64,000 bases of DNA from Hippopus hippopus (taxonomy: Eukaryota; Mollusca; Bivalvia; Cardiida; Cardiidae), in contig OX328107.1 of assembly GCA_946811185.2 (NCBI GenBank), forward strand, positions 14,721,565 through 14,785,564. Reading direction: 5' to 3'. Positions 23,772-32,686 of this stretch are shown piece after piece. How positions within the stretch are numbered: position 1 is the stretch's first letter; each line of letters opens with the position of its first letter. Made by a program: the position numbers and the translations under genes. The notes beneath the pieces are model-generated. The model worked only from the letters and a program-made list of their open reading frames with translations. It was not told where the DNA came from and searched no databases.

Positions 23772-25806
23772 GGGCCATGATGGCCCTGAAGTCGCTTACC
23801 TGAGCCTTTTGACCAAACATGATCCATTTTAAATCTCTTTCAAAAGTGTACACAAGGTTTTTCTAAGATTTGACCTTGTGACCTAGTTTTTGACCCGACA
23901 TGACCAATTTTCAAACTCATCCAAGATATCATCAAGACAAACATTCTGACCAATTTTAAAGAGTATTGGACTAAAAATGTGGCCTCTAGAGCAAACACAA
24001 GGTTTTTCGAAGATTTGGCATAATGACCTAGTTTTTGACCCAACATGATCCATTTTCGAACTCATGTCAGATATCAAGCCAAACATTCTGACCAATTTTC
24101 AAGAGTATTGGACTAAAATTGTGATCTCTAGAGCGTACACTAGGTTTTTCTAAGATTTGACCTAGTGACCTAGTTTTTGACCTGACATAACCCATTTTCA
24201 AACTCATCTGAGATATTATCAAGACAAACATTCTGACCAACTTTCAAAAATTCTGGAATGAAAATATGGCCTCTAGAGCATACACAAGGTTTTTCTAAAA
24301 TTTGCCCTAGTGACCTAGTTTTTGACCCGACATGACCCATTTTTAGCTCCATTGGCCGAAGGCCAGCGAGCTATTGTCATGGCGTTGTGTCCGTCGTGCG
24401 TCCGTCCGTCCGTCCGTTCGTTCGTCCGTTCGTCCGTGCGTGCGTCCGTAAACTTTTTCTTTAAAAAACTTCTCCTCGGAAACTATTGACTGGATTTTTA
24501 CCAAATTTCACAGGAATGTTCCTTTGGTGGTCCTCTTTCAAATTCCTTCAAATAATTGTGTTCCATGAAGAATTCTGGTTGCCATGGCAACCAAAGTAAA
24601 AAACCTTTAAAAATCTTCTCCTCCCAAACCGCTATTTGGATAGCATTATTATTTTGCAGGAATGTTCCTTAGATACAGGTTTACAGAATTCCTTAAAAAA
24701 AAAAAGATCTGTCAAAAAACATGGCTTTTATGGGAGACTCATTTTCCTTTTATGGTATAAAATAAAATCTTTGAAAAATTTCTTCTCTAAAACTATTCAT
24801 TGGATTTCATTGTTGTTTTGCAGGTAAGTTCCTATGGTGGTTGTCTACCAAATTGTTTCTTCAGTGAGCTAAAATGCAGGATTGAATGATAATTGTTAAA
24901 AACTTCCTTTCGCCATTATAGAAATATCAGGCCTGTGGAGCGATACAGGCGCTCAAGCGCCTCTAGTTGAACTTGTCCGAGATGTCACCAGTACAAACAT
25001 TCTGACCAATTTTCAAGAGTTTTGGACTGAAAATATGGCCTCTAGAGGGTACATAAGATTTGCCCTAGCGACCTAGTTTTTGACCCAACATGACCCATTT
25101 TTGAACTTGTCCGAGATATCATCAAGACAAACATTCTGGCCAACATTCAAGAGTTTTGGACTGAAAATATGGCCTCTAGAATGTACACAAGGTTTTTCTA
25201 AGATTTGCCCTAGTGACTTAGTTTTTGACCTGACAGGACCCATTTTTGAACTCGTCCGAGATATCATCAAGACAAACATTCTGACCAACTTTCAAGAGTT
25301 TTGGACTGAAAATGTGGCCTCTAGAGCGTACACAAGGTTTTTCTAAGATTTGACCTAGTGACCTAGTTTTTGACCTGACATGACCCATTTTTGAACTTGT
25401 CCGAGATATTATCAAGACAAACATTCTGACCAAGTTTCAAGAGTTTTGGACTGAAAATGTGGCCTCTAGAATGTACACAAGTTTTTTTCTAAGATTTGAC
25501 CTAGTGACCTAGTTTTTAACCCGACATGACCCAATTTCAAACTCGTTCGAGATATCATCAAGACAAACATTCTGACCAAGTTTCATGAGTATCGGACTGA
25601 AAATGTGGTCTCTAGAGCGTACACAAGATAAAAGTTGACGACGCATGGCGGACGCCGGATACAGCACGATCACAAAAGCTCACCATGAGCACTTTGTGCT
25701 CAGGTGAGCTAGAAATGTGAACAGACGGACGATGGATGGACGGACTGACGACGACGGACAGAGTTATCACAATAGCTCATCTTGAGCACTTCGTGCTTAG
25801 GTGAGC
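23772..25806. mobile_element. composite element with 145-bp tandem units
   Basis: The left edge (ggccatgatggccctgaagt, cgcttacctgagcc) and the right edges (gagcactttgtgctcaggtg, repeated at 25680 and 25785) form short inverted ends AGCTCACCTGAGC/GCTCAGGTGAGCT. Between them are about ten copies of a 145-bp unit containing 'tttttgacccgacatgaccc' and 'atcatcaagacaaacattct'. A second element (24345-24967) is nested in one unit. Non-coding: open frames here are repeat artefacts. Confidence 0.7.
24345..24967 (+). mobile_element. AGCTCC-ended element nested in the 145-bp array
   Basis: It starts tagctccattggccgaaggc with a (TCCG/TTCG)n tract and ends ggagcgatacaggcgctcaa. The host unit resumes immediately (...cccatttt | tgaacttgtccgag). 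Same family as 14551-16011 but shorter. Confidence 0.7.
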
Positions 25807-27010
25807 TAAGAAATGAAGATCAAAGTGGAATTACTCAAAATCCGAGATAGGTAGAGTTATTGTTCTTGTGCACTGTACTTGGTAATATTGCAACAAACAT
25901 GCATACCAAGTTTGAAGTTGTTCTGATTTGAGATGACAAAGTTATATTCTGGACAAGCACTAAATGCTGTAAAAATGCCGATCAGAGGGAAATAACACAA
26001 AGACAGCACGAAATAGAGTTACAATTCTTGTCCACTGCACTTTAAAATATTGCAACAAATAAGCATACCATATTCCTTAAGATGACAAAGTTTTGCTCCA
26101 GACAAGCAAGAAATACTATAAAAATGAAGGTCAAAGGGGGAATAACTCAAAATTCGTTCTAGGAAGAGTTAAGGTTCTTGTGCACTGCACTCCGTAATTT
26201 TTCAACGATCATGCATACCAAATTTGAAAATGTTCAGGCTTGAGATGAGACATGTTCCGGACAAACAGAAAATTTTGTAAAATGACGATCAAAGGGAAAT
26301 AACTCATAGACAGTATGAGGTAGAGTTACAATTCTTTCACACTCCACTCTGTATTATTGCAACACACACAAAAGCCAAGTGTCAAGTCAATCTGACTGGA
26401 GATAACAGTTATGCTCCAAAGAACTATTTTAAAGAACTTTGTAATTCAAGGGCAAATAACTCCAGTCGTTCTAATCCGATTAGACCCATAATCAAACTCA
26501 TCCGTGATCTTATGGTCATATATATTTTGACCAAGTTTGGTGCTGATTGGTTAATAATTGTAGATACTAGAGTGTAAACAAAGTCAAATATAGCAATTTT
26601 TCTAATTCAAGGGCAAATAACTCCAGTTGTTCTGGTCCGATTAGATCCATCATCGAACTCATCCGAGATCTTATGGTCATATATATTTTGACCAAGTTTG
26701 GTGCTGATTGGTTAAAAATTGTAGATGCTAGAGTGTAAACAAAGTCAAATATAGCAATTTTTCTAATTCAAGGGCAAATAACTCCAGTCGTTCTGGTCCG
26801 ATTAGACCCATAATTGAACTCATCCGAGATCTTATGGTCATATATATTTTGACCAAGTTTGGTGCTGACTGGTTAATATTTGTAGATGCTAGAGTGTAAA
26901 CAAAAAAATGTGAACGGACGGACGACAGACGGACGGACGACAGACGCCGACGGACGGTGAGTGATCACAATAGCTCATCCTGAGCACTTTGCGCTCAGGT
27001 GAGCTAAAAA
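25807..27010. repeat. tandem units of about 160 bp (two types)
   Basis: First part (25810-26440): units with 'tgcactgcactccgtaat', 'aagggaaataactcaaa' and 'gacaagcagaaaatgctg', the same family as 58140-60280. Second part (26440-26900): three units of about 161 bp with 'agggcaaataactccagt' and 'atatattttgaccaagtttg'. It ends in ggacggacg and 'gagcactttgcgctcaggtg', like the preceding element. Confidence 0.7.
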
Positions 27011-27084
27011 CGACCATGAAATTGTAATGTTTGGATATTGCTTTCTGTCTTCAAAAGGCCAGTAGGTTAACTCTAAGAGTTTTA

Positions 27085-27312
27085 GCTGTTTACACCACAC
27101 AATCCCATTTTGAACAACCTTGAGGGAAAAGGCTGTTGAAAACATTTTAGAAAAGGGGGAAATGCTGATAACCATCATTTTCTCCTTTCACCACATTGTT
27201 GTCGACCTTTTCAACAATTCAACTCATCATTTGGGCTACAGTCAAATTGAATTTGTAATGTACAAATGCTTTTGATTTTGACAAGTCTAAATTTTTTTTT
27301 GGTTGGTAAAGA
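27085..27312. repeat. diverged TTAA-MITE family copy
   Basis: It shows the family blocks 'cacacaatcccattttgaac', 'ggctgttgaaaacatttta' and 'ataaccatcattttctcc', and ends ggttggtaaagagttg. Boundaries are approximate and the TTAA is not preserved on both sides. Confidence 0.5.
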
Positions 27313-27344
27313 GTTGACGGTTATAGTTACCAGTATTATAGTAA

Positions 27345-27835
27345 CCAGCATTGTGTCTTTTTCTAACAGCATTTTCTTCACCATATGAAAGTTTTCGAAA
27401 TAAAATTTTGTCATTTGGTTGACTTAACTCTTTACCACACGACAAAGTTTTAGACTGGTCCAAATTGAGAGCATTTTGCAGACAACAAAATAAATATGAC
27501 TCAAAAATTGAAATTAATCTTAGAAAGGGTAGAAAACATTGTGGGAAAAGGAGAAAATGCTGGTTACCAGCATTTTCTCCTTTTCCCACAATGTTTTCAC
27601 AAGGCTTCTTTCTTAGGGTCGTTAAAAGTCGGGATTGTGTGGTACAGGGTTAAATAGAGCATTTTCATATGAGGACCCCTGAAACTGCAACATAAATACG
27701 TTCAGTCAAGATATTATATTTCTCTATGTTTGAATCAACAGACCAGGGAAAAGTTAAGAAGCATGTATTTTTTCCATTTTTTATTTTTTTCCTTGGAGGG
27801 CTAAGCATAACTTATGTTGCCTTTGCGAAGAGTTT
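27345..27835. repeat. dispersed repeat, copy with TTAA-MITE insertion
   Basis: Second copy of the 23035-23310 repeat, interrupted at its TTAA by the MITE 27428-27649. Confidence 0.85.
27428..27649. mobile_element. piggyBac-like MITE (TTAA target)
   Basis: 222 bp flanked by TTAA (27424-27427 and 27650-27653), with inverted ends ctctttaccacac / gtgtggtacaggg. An internal perfect palindrome (aaaacattgtgggaaaagga...) centres on ggttaccagc. The paralogous repeat at 23129 shows the pre-insertion TTAA exactly. TTAA duplication is the signature of piggyBac-type transposases. No coding capacity. Confidence 0.88.
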
Positions 27836-27959
27836 AATGAAATAGAACATGAAACCCCCTTTTTCCATGATGCAGCTATAAATCGCAAAACCTTGACAAT
27901 AATTATGCGCTAGGTCACATGATGAGAAACATTTTGTGAAATTTTATCCAAATCTGTCA

Positions 27960-28110
27960 AGAAATGAGGAGTTGCATCCACAAGAAATGGATGTACGTAC
28001 AGACGGACGAAGGGACGGACAGACGGATGTACGGACGGACGGACAGACGGAGAAGACGACACCAATATACGTCGCCTTTGGCGGCGTATAAAAACTGGGG
28101 AGAGAACCCG
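27960..28110. repeat. GGAC-microsatellite and element terminus
   Basis: A (GGAC/GGACAGAC)n tract at about 28000-28055 is followed by 'tacgtcgcctttggcggcgt', a terminus type seen at the end of other composite repeats in this window. The left boundary is not identified. Confidence 0.4.
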
Positions 28111-28691
28111 AGATCACCTGAATACATGCTCAATAAGATTAGGCCTATTAATAGAAACAAGAATATTTTTTTTAAAAAAGATAGTCGGCATAAGAGGTAC
28201 TGGAATATGAATATTGAAAGAGAAATAATGAAAAGTAACCCTAATGGCAAATTGCATCTTTTTCCCCGTTGTTTAGCATATTCTTGAAAGGTGAAATTTT
28301 CAATTACATGTAAGTATATTTTAAATCTTAATCATCGTTGGAAAATGAAAAGTTGCTACTAAAATAGATGTGTCCAAAAATACAGTAATGTAGAGTGTCA
28401 CTTTCAAATATTTAATGTTTAAATGCTTTTAACGTTATATTGTTATAATGGTTTTTCCCAAAAATACATACAGGCCTGCAGAAAAAACATGTCCACCTTT
28501 CTGACCAATCACAAAAAATGCCCAATGTTAGCTTAGTATTCTACATCAGTTTATTTAAATTAGGAAATATTTGGTAAAGGGTTAAAACATAAAGGTTTTA
28601 CAGTAGGCTTCGTAAAGAACCCATGACTGTGACCATGATAATCAATATAGAATCTTAACCAAAATGACAAAACTGTTTACTGTAACACAAA
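28111..28691. other. no recognisable gene
   Basis: AT-rich flank of the Polinton. 28686-28691 is the left copy of its CACAAA target duplication. Confidence 0.5.
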
Positions 28692-29100
28692 AGTAGTATT
28701 GGTAGGTAGCGTAGGGACGCGGCCGATCCGCCGCGTCCCACGCTACCTACCCTGTAGAGCCCTACGCTACCTACCCTACAGCGCCTAGATTGCCTACCCT
28801 GAGGGAATTTGTCCCTATAGCACTGAGTTGGACTTAGTTTTTCTGCATCTATGGATGATTTCTCTCTAAAAGCCTGAACACTGAGTTGGACTTAGTTTTT
28901 TCTTCACCTATGGATGATTTCTCTCTCTAAAAGCCTGAGCACTGAGTTGGACTTAGACTTTTTCTGAGTTTTTTTACTCTTTGGAGTGTAACTCTTCTAA
29001 AAGAAAGAAGATTGACAATTTGAGTAAAAAAGATAGAACTTTCGTGCTAAATGGTTAGTCCTGAAAAGGACTGTTGGGTTAGCCCTGAAAAGGACTGTTG
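28692..29100 (+). repeat. Polinton left terminal inverted repeat
   Basis: Matches the inverse of 47155-47497. It contains an outer hairpin (28701-28751), further copies of ctacgctacctaccct, two tandem copies of a segment containing 'cactgagttggacttag' and 'tatggatgatttctctct', and histone-like stem-loops at its inner end. Confidence 0.92.
28701..28751. repeat. terminal hairpin, 9 bp from Polinton left end
   Basis: The arms GGTAGGTAGCGT-A-GGGACGCGG and CCGCGTCCC-ACGCTACCTACC pair except for one bulged A, leaving a loop around CCGATCCG. The identical structure stands 9 bp from the right end (47438-47488). It could serve terminal-protein priming, end recognition by integrase, or folding of displaced single strands. 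Confidence 0.85.
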
Positions 29101-29120
29101 GGTTAGCTCTGAAAAGAGCT
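29057..29120 (-). terminator. three histone-like stem-loops inside the left TIR
   Basis: On the minus strand: AGTCCT-TTTC-AGGACT (29072-29057), an imperfect copy (29096-29081), and AGCTCT-TTTC-AGAGCT (29120-29105). They read in the same direction as the minus-strand genes and may act as a last barrier before the element end. Confidence 0.6.
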
Positions 29121-29264
29121 GTGACAGTTTGAAGATAGAAGTTTCGTCTGACAATTTGAAGATGGAACTTTCGTCTGACAATTTGAAGAAATGACAATTT
29201 GAAGAAAAGATAGAACTTTCGTCTGACAATTTGAAGAAAGATAGATCTTTCATGGTAGATGGTT

Positions 29265-29280
29265 AGCCCTGAAAAGGGCT
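29265..29280 (-). terminator. histone-like 3' stem-loop of the 29323-29553 gene
   Basis: AGCCCT-TTTC-AGGGCT on the minus strand, 42 nt after the stop codon. It is followed by AACCA and, about 12 nt on, GAAAGATC. Confidence 0.7.
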
Positions 29281-29322
29281 GTTGGGGTGGCCCTAAAAGG
29301 ACCTGATTTGGAGGTTGTGTTT

Positions 29323-29553
29323 TTAAGCACAGCCTCCAACTTTTCTGCAGGCTGGGCAGCTGCTCGCTGCCCGCCTCTTCAGTCTTTTCAACTGCTGGTT
29401 ATCCAGGTTGAATCGCAGCGAAAACGGTGGTTCATCATCACCATCCCAACATTCGGTTTGTGGGATGATGATCTCCTTCTTTCTTGGTAATTGAGCAAGG
29501 TCCCAAAAGTCCATTTCGCTGACTATAGCTTTCGTCTTTTTTAAATCTTCCAT
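29323..29553 (-). CDS. small acidic protein with C-terminal cysteine cluster
   Basis: 76 residues. The middle has an acidic ECWDGDDE stretch resembling, but not matching, an LxCxE-type pocket-binding motif with its acidic tail (Thr stands in place of Leu, Asp in place of Glu). A basic KRLKRR run and a C-terminal CPACRKVGGC metal-binding-like cluster follow. The 101-residue protein at 30946-31251 ends in a similar CPIC...GCC cluster. The gene has its own promoter (TATA at 29603-29609) and a histone-like stem-loop downstream. Adintovirus-type elements often carry small 'oncoid' proteins at this place; this similarity is of layout only. Function unknown. Confidence 0.7.
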   Translation of the reverse strand: MEDLKKTKAIVSEMDFWDLAQLPRKKEIIIPQTECWDGDDEPPFSLRFNLDNQQLKRLKRRAASSCPACRKVGGCA

Positions 29554-29602
29554 TGCTAGGCGAGAGTCGAAGAAATGATGAATGTATGGAAATAACGCTG
29601 GG

Positions 29603-29715
29603 TTTTATAGCTTTACAGGAGGATTGACCTGGTTGACTCATGACGTCATTTTCTCTTATGTTTTTCCCGCGTCAGCGTTTCATGCTGTTTTGGCTCTTAA
29701 TTAACGTTGTCCAAT
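29603..29715 (-). promoter_or_regulatory. promoter with TATA, AP-1/CRE, E2F and CCAAT motifs
   Basis: Reading upstream from the 29553 start: TATAAAA (29603-29609), AP-1 TGACTCA (29634-29640) abutting CRE TGACGTCA (29641-29648), E2F consensus TTTCCCGC (29663-29670), and CCAAT (29711-29715). The whole block recurs upstream of the next gene but one (30587-30698), and partly at the other end of the element. Confidence 0.75.
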
Positions 29716-29868
29716 CAGAATTATCGTTGTATTTCTAATGGTAAATGTTTATTGTTGATCAATCCATAGTTTGTTACATTTTTTCTTGTTTTGGTCAGAA
29801 AAACTAGAGTTTGACTAGCCTATGACTTTTTTTGATTTGAAAAGAAAGATGTTTCATTGAAGATGGTT

Positions 29869-29884
29869 AGCCCTGAAAAGGGCT
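29869..29884 (-). terminator. histone-like 3' stem-loop of the 29907-30047 gene
   Basis: AGCCCT-TTTC-AGGGCT on the minus strand, 22 nt after the stop, followed by AACCATC and a GAAAC block. Confidence 0.7.
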
Positions 29885-29906
29885 GTTTTTGTGCAGAATA
29901 CACTTT

Positions 29907-30047
29907 TTATCCTCCCCTCTTTCTTTCGATTGATTCCATTGTATCTAGCATTTGCATCAGATGCTCAATTTCATACCTGATATATCTGAAACGTTCTCTT
30001 TCTTCTAACCAGAAGAGCAATGAGAGGAAAAATGTCAATCCAAACAT
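29907..30047 (-). CDS. 46-residue membrane-anchored small protein
   Basis: A start at 30047 gives a hydrophobic N-terminus (FGLTFFLSLLFW) followed by a charged helix and a basic tail. The open frame extends upstream to 30293, but that part crosses the stem-loop and 3' region of the preceding gene and is unlikely to be coding. Function unknown. It lies between two stem-loops, consistent with a separate short transcription unit. Confidence 0.5.
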   Translation of the reverse strand: MFGLTFFLSLLFWLEERERFRYIRYEIEHLMQMLDTMESIERKRGG

Positions 30048-30189
30048 TGTGGGATACTGACTCAGCTTTACGATAGTTAATGGTGAATGAGAAAAATAAT
30101 CGGAGTTTATATGTTTTAGGCTTTTGATTGTAAGTCTTTTGAGTTTTGACAATTTTGAAGAAAAGATAGAACTTTCGTGGTAAATGGTT

Positions 30190-30205
30190 AGCCCTGAAAA
30201 GGGCT
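30190..30205 (-). terminator. histone-like 3' stem-loop of the 30253-30549 gene
   Basis: AGCCCT-TTTC-AGGGCT on the minus strand, 47 nt after the stop, then AACCA and CACGAAAGTTC at histone-downstream-element distance. Confidence 0.7.
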
Positions 30206-30252
30206 GTTTTTTAGAGAGGGATTCAGCTTGAAAATGATTATTCAGTATCAGT

Positions 30253-30549
30253 CTAATCGGTGTCTGACTCAGTCCTTTCAGCGAATTGCTCACGGAAAAG
30301 ACGGTCTAGCTGCTCTCTTTTTGAAATAGCATACTGAAAATACATTTCAAGCGTGCCTTCAATGATCATTTCCTTCATCCGAAGGTTATAACAGAACGAC
30401 CTGTTATTTGATAGCTCCGCCCTCTCGTAACGCTTTTTCACTTTAGCTAAGCGTTGTTGTAGTAAAATGATCTGTCTCTTTGCTCTTCCTAACTGTCGCT
30501 CAGCATCCATCCAAGTGAAACGTCTGTTGAGTGTTGGTCTTGAAGCCAT
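30253..30549 (-). CDS. 98-residue basic helical protein, unknown
   Basis: Rich in Arg/Lys and Gln, with a long predicted coiled coil (about residues 16-50: R-x2-QIILLQQRLAKVKKRYERAE) and an acidic tail ESDTD. No cysteine cluster. Promoter with TATA at 30587-30593 and the duplicated AP-1/CRE-E2F-CCAAT block; stem-loop terminator at 30190-30205. It is a stand-alone accessory gene near the left end of the Polinton and I do not recognise a family. Confidence 0.65.
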   Translation of the reverse strand: MASRPTLNRRFTWMDAERQLGRAKRQIILLQQRLAKVKKRYERAELSNNRSFCYNLRMKEMIIEGTLEMYFQYAISKREQLDRLFREQFAERTESDTD

Positions 30550-30586
30550 TGTGAAAATGAGATGTATGGAAAATACATCGCAGAGA

Positions 30587-30698
30587 TTTATAGCTTTTCA
30601 GACGGATTGACCTACTTGACTCATGACGTCATTTTCTCCTATGTTTTTCCCGCGTCGGCGTTTCATGCTGTTTTGACTCTGAATTAATGTTGTCCAAT
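30587..30698 (-). promoter_or_regulatory. duplicated promoter: TATA, AP-1/CRE, E2F, CCAAT
   Basis: TATAAAT (30587-30593), TGACTCA (30617-30623) plus TGACGTCA (30624-30631), TTTCCCGC (30646-30653), CCAAT (30694-30698). About 240 bp (30588-30830) is closely similar to 29600-29840, so the promoter was duplicated while the genes it drives differ. Confidence 0.75.
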
Positions 30699-30876
30699 CA
30701 GAATTACCGTTGTATTTCTAATGGTAAATGTTTATTGTTGACCAACCCGTAGTTTTGTTACATTTTTTCATGTTCGGGTCAGAAAAACTAGAGTTTGACT
30801 ATACTATGACTTTTTTAGTTTTGAGTCTTCTGACAATTTTGAAGAAAGAAAGATAGAACTTTCGTGGTAAATGGTT

Positions 30877-30916
30877 AGTCCTGAAAAGGACTGTTGGGTT
30901 AGCCTTAAAAAGGGCT
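30877..30916 (-). terminator. two histone-like stem-loops after the 30946-31251 gene
   Basis: On the minus strand the first (30916-30901) is imperfect. The second (30892-30877) is perfect, AGTCCT-TTTC-AGGACT, followed by AACCA and CACGAAAGTTC. The first starts 29 nt after the stop. Confidence 0.65.
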
Positions 30917-30945
30917 GTTTTTTCGTCTCACGTTGTTCTCCACTT

Positions 30946-31251
30946 CTAATGACAACATCCGAAATTTGCCTGGCAAATAGGGCATGCTTCAACTCTTTTT
31001 CTGATTATCATTGTTCCATTATCCAAAGTAATCTTCCTCCCAAATTTGACATCAACCAAAACAACATCAGGCGTTGTCTTTAGAAATAGCTGAACTAATC
31101 TTTCGCCGAGATCTTTGTATGGCTGTGTTATACGTTGTAGTTGGGTTTGTTCCTCCGCTCCTACGACATGAGTGTTTAGTAGCAATATCTGCTGACCGGT
31201 ATTTAGATAGACTCGGAGAGCCTCACGCAGTTGATAATTTATCTCCTCCAT
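30946..31251 (-). CDS. 101-residue protein with C-terminal CPIC...GCC cluster
   Basis: An alpha/beta-looking body with a hydrophobic DVVLVDVKFG strand and a C-terminal CPICQANFGCCH that could bind zinc. The terminal cysteine pattern is shared with the 76-residue protein two genes downstream. A TATA box (CGTATAAAA, 31340-31346) lies 90 bases upstream, and two histone-like stem-loops follow the stop. Unknown accessory protein. The upstream sequence lacks a clean E2F site (TTTTTCCCATCC instead). Confidence 0.65.
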   Translation of the reverse strand: MEEINYQLREALRVYLNTGQQILLLNTHVVGAEEQTQLQRITQPYKDLGERLVQLFLKTTPDVVLVDVKFGRKITLDNGTMIIRKRVEACPICQANFGCCH

Positions 31252-31339
31252 ATTGATACTGCTTCCGATTATTGATACTGCTTCTGAACTGCTCGAGAAC
31301 TGAGAGTAAAAATGGTGAATGTATGGAAATATCGCTGGG

Positions 31340-31346
31340 TTTTATA
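31340..31346 (-). promoter_or_regulatory. TATA box of the 101-residue gene
   Basis: TATAAAA on the minus strand, embedded in the same context (gtaaacgTATAAAACCCagcg) as the TATA boxes at 29603 and 46416. This suggests a common core promoter. Confidence 0.6.
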
Positions 31347-31525
31347 CGTTTACAGGAGGATTGAAAATTTTTAAAGAGCTCCGACCTGACGGAAAGCACA
31401 TACATTTTTCCCATCCTACGTTTCATGCTAATATAGCAAAAAGTTATGACCCGATGTATGGGAAGAATGTAGACAGAACAAGTCTTGGGAAAAACAGAAT
31501 GAAGAACTCTGTTGTTTTTTTGAAC

Positions 31526-31554
31526 TTTTTTATTGAACAGAACTGAACAATGAA
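31526..31554 (-). terminator. shared 3' block with AATAAA, after protease gene
   Basis: On the minus strand TTCATTGTTCAGTTCTGTTC runs into AATAAAAA. The same 28 bases occur at 39830-39857, downstream of another gene. It is a conventional polyadenylation-type 3' end, unlike the stem-loop genes. Confidence 0.6.
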
Positions 31555-31640
31555 CATATTTACAATGAACATATTTTACAATGAACTGTAAAAAAGACAA
31601 AAAATGAAATATTCACAATGAACTGTTAAGAAAAAGAAGA

Positions 31641-32154
31641 TCATTTTTTCACTGTTTGTGAGGATTGAGTCTCTGAAATTTTCTTGTATAGAATTCCGTA
31701 GTGTTGATTAAACCACAATGATACATCTCGATCGTTTCGATGGTGTCCCGTTGAGAGGAATTTCTGTTGAAGATATTTCTGTATATTGTATCCTCTAGCA
31801 ACAGCATCCAATACAAAGATACAGTAAAGTCCGCAAACTTTACCCTGTAGACTCTGAAGAGTTTGTCGATTGTATCTCCACGTTGAAGAATGATTGTCTA
31901 AAAAGGTTAATGATTTCTGGCTCAAGTGGTGGTAGTCCATACGGATCAAAGTATAGCACATTGTCATTATTATCAAATATCACTGCCACCCAGTGTTCTC
32001 CTGGTCTATTTGATCTCTCTGTATTCACAATGTAAGCTTTCACATGTTTGGGTTTTTGTCGAGGTAACTGGTCTTTTGCACAGACTTTCGCCTGTAGATT
32101 TTTTATCCAGGTTCCGTGATCCAATATGTATTGAATTTCAGAAGTATACATCAC
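31641..32154 (-). pseudogene. adenain-like cysteine protease, frame broken
   Basis: Two overlapping open frames (32154-31840 and 31976-31641) share the features of the Polinton/adenovirus maturation protease (C5 family). The first has the catalytic His in GEHWVAV and the acidic residue in YFDPYG; the second has the catalytic Cys in a KVCGLYCIF block. The reading frame changes somewhere between about 31860 and 31910. Total about 170 residues. The enzyme would cleave capsid precursors during virion maturation. It is followed by an AATAAA-type 3' block and preceded with 9 bases spacing by the 114-residue gene. Confidence 0.85.
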
Positions 32155-32163
32155 GTTTTTTTC

Positions 32164-32508
32164 TTAGTCATTTTCTTCCCAGGATTGTTTTACTTTGTCA
32201 CACCAGTATTGTAAGCACGACTCCGTGATTTCAGATAAAATGTTTTGTTTTATATTTTGCCATAATCTGTAGGCTTCCACATAGTCACTGTCATCGAGTT
32301 TCATCTCCATTAGTTCAGGATACCATTTTTCCATGATTTTGTATGGATTTAATTCCATCATAGCTTTTTCTATGAACATATCTGTATGTTCTTGTCTGTT
32401 CTTGAATAAACACAGATCGTGCTGTATTTGACTGGGGTGATCCACTTGACATCCGTAACACTGGTTGCGAACTTCACTGGCAATAAGATTTTTTATTTCT
32501 TCAATCAT
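32164..32508 (-). CDS. 114-residue Cys/His protein, Polinton-associated
   Basis: The N-terminal third has CYGCQ...HPSQ...HDLC, a possible zinc-binding set; the rest is helical and acidic. I have an impression of similar short proteins (C-x2-C-x2-DHPSQ) next to the protease in mollusc Polintons, but cannot confirm it here. Ends ten bases before the protease frame, so they may share a transcript. Confidence 0.6.
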   Translation of the reverse strand: MIEEIKNLIASEVRNQCYGCQVDHPSQIQHDLCLFKNRQEHTDMFIEKAMMELNPYKIMEKWYPELMEMKLDDSDYVEAYRLWQNIKQNILSEITESCLQYWCDKVKQSWEEND

Positions 32509-32642
32509 ATGTTTTTCGAAGCTATTGTGAATGTCATTTTACCGAGTAGAGATGCACTTTGAAGTGTGATATTTCACTTTTTCTGCTTCTTCTCTCAGTG
32601 ATATAGCAAATCTGAGTTCTTGCATTGTTTTTTACTTCTCTT

Positions 32643-32658
32643 AGCTCTGAAAAGGGCT
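32643..32658 (-). terminator. histone-like 3' stem-loop of the major capsid gene
   Basis: On the minus strand AGCCCT-TTTC-AGAGCT (one mismatched pair), 28 nt after the capsid stop, followed by AAGAGAAG. It is the only stem-loop attached to a structural gene. Confidence 0.6.
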
Positions 32659-32686
32659 GTTTTTTTCTGATGTAATTTTTCCGAAG

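Noticed and set aside
24170..25433. Several 60-88-residue frames sharing sequence
   Set aside because: All are readings of the 145-bp tandem unit.
29265..29280. Stem-loops as bacterial-type intrinsic terminators
   Set aside because: Although followed by T-rich tracts in places, the host is an animal, the loop is constantly UUUC and the ACCA/GAAAG flanks match histone processing signals better.
29907..30293. Full 128-residue frame as a gene
   Set aside because: The first two thirds read through the stem-loop and downstream element of the preceding gene; only the last 46 residues are credible.
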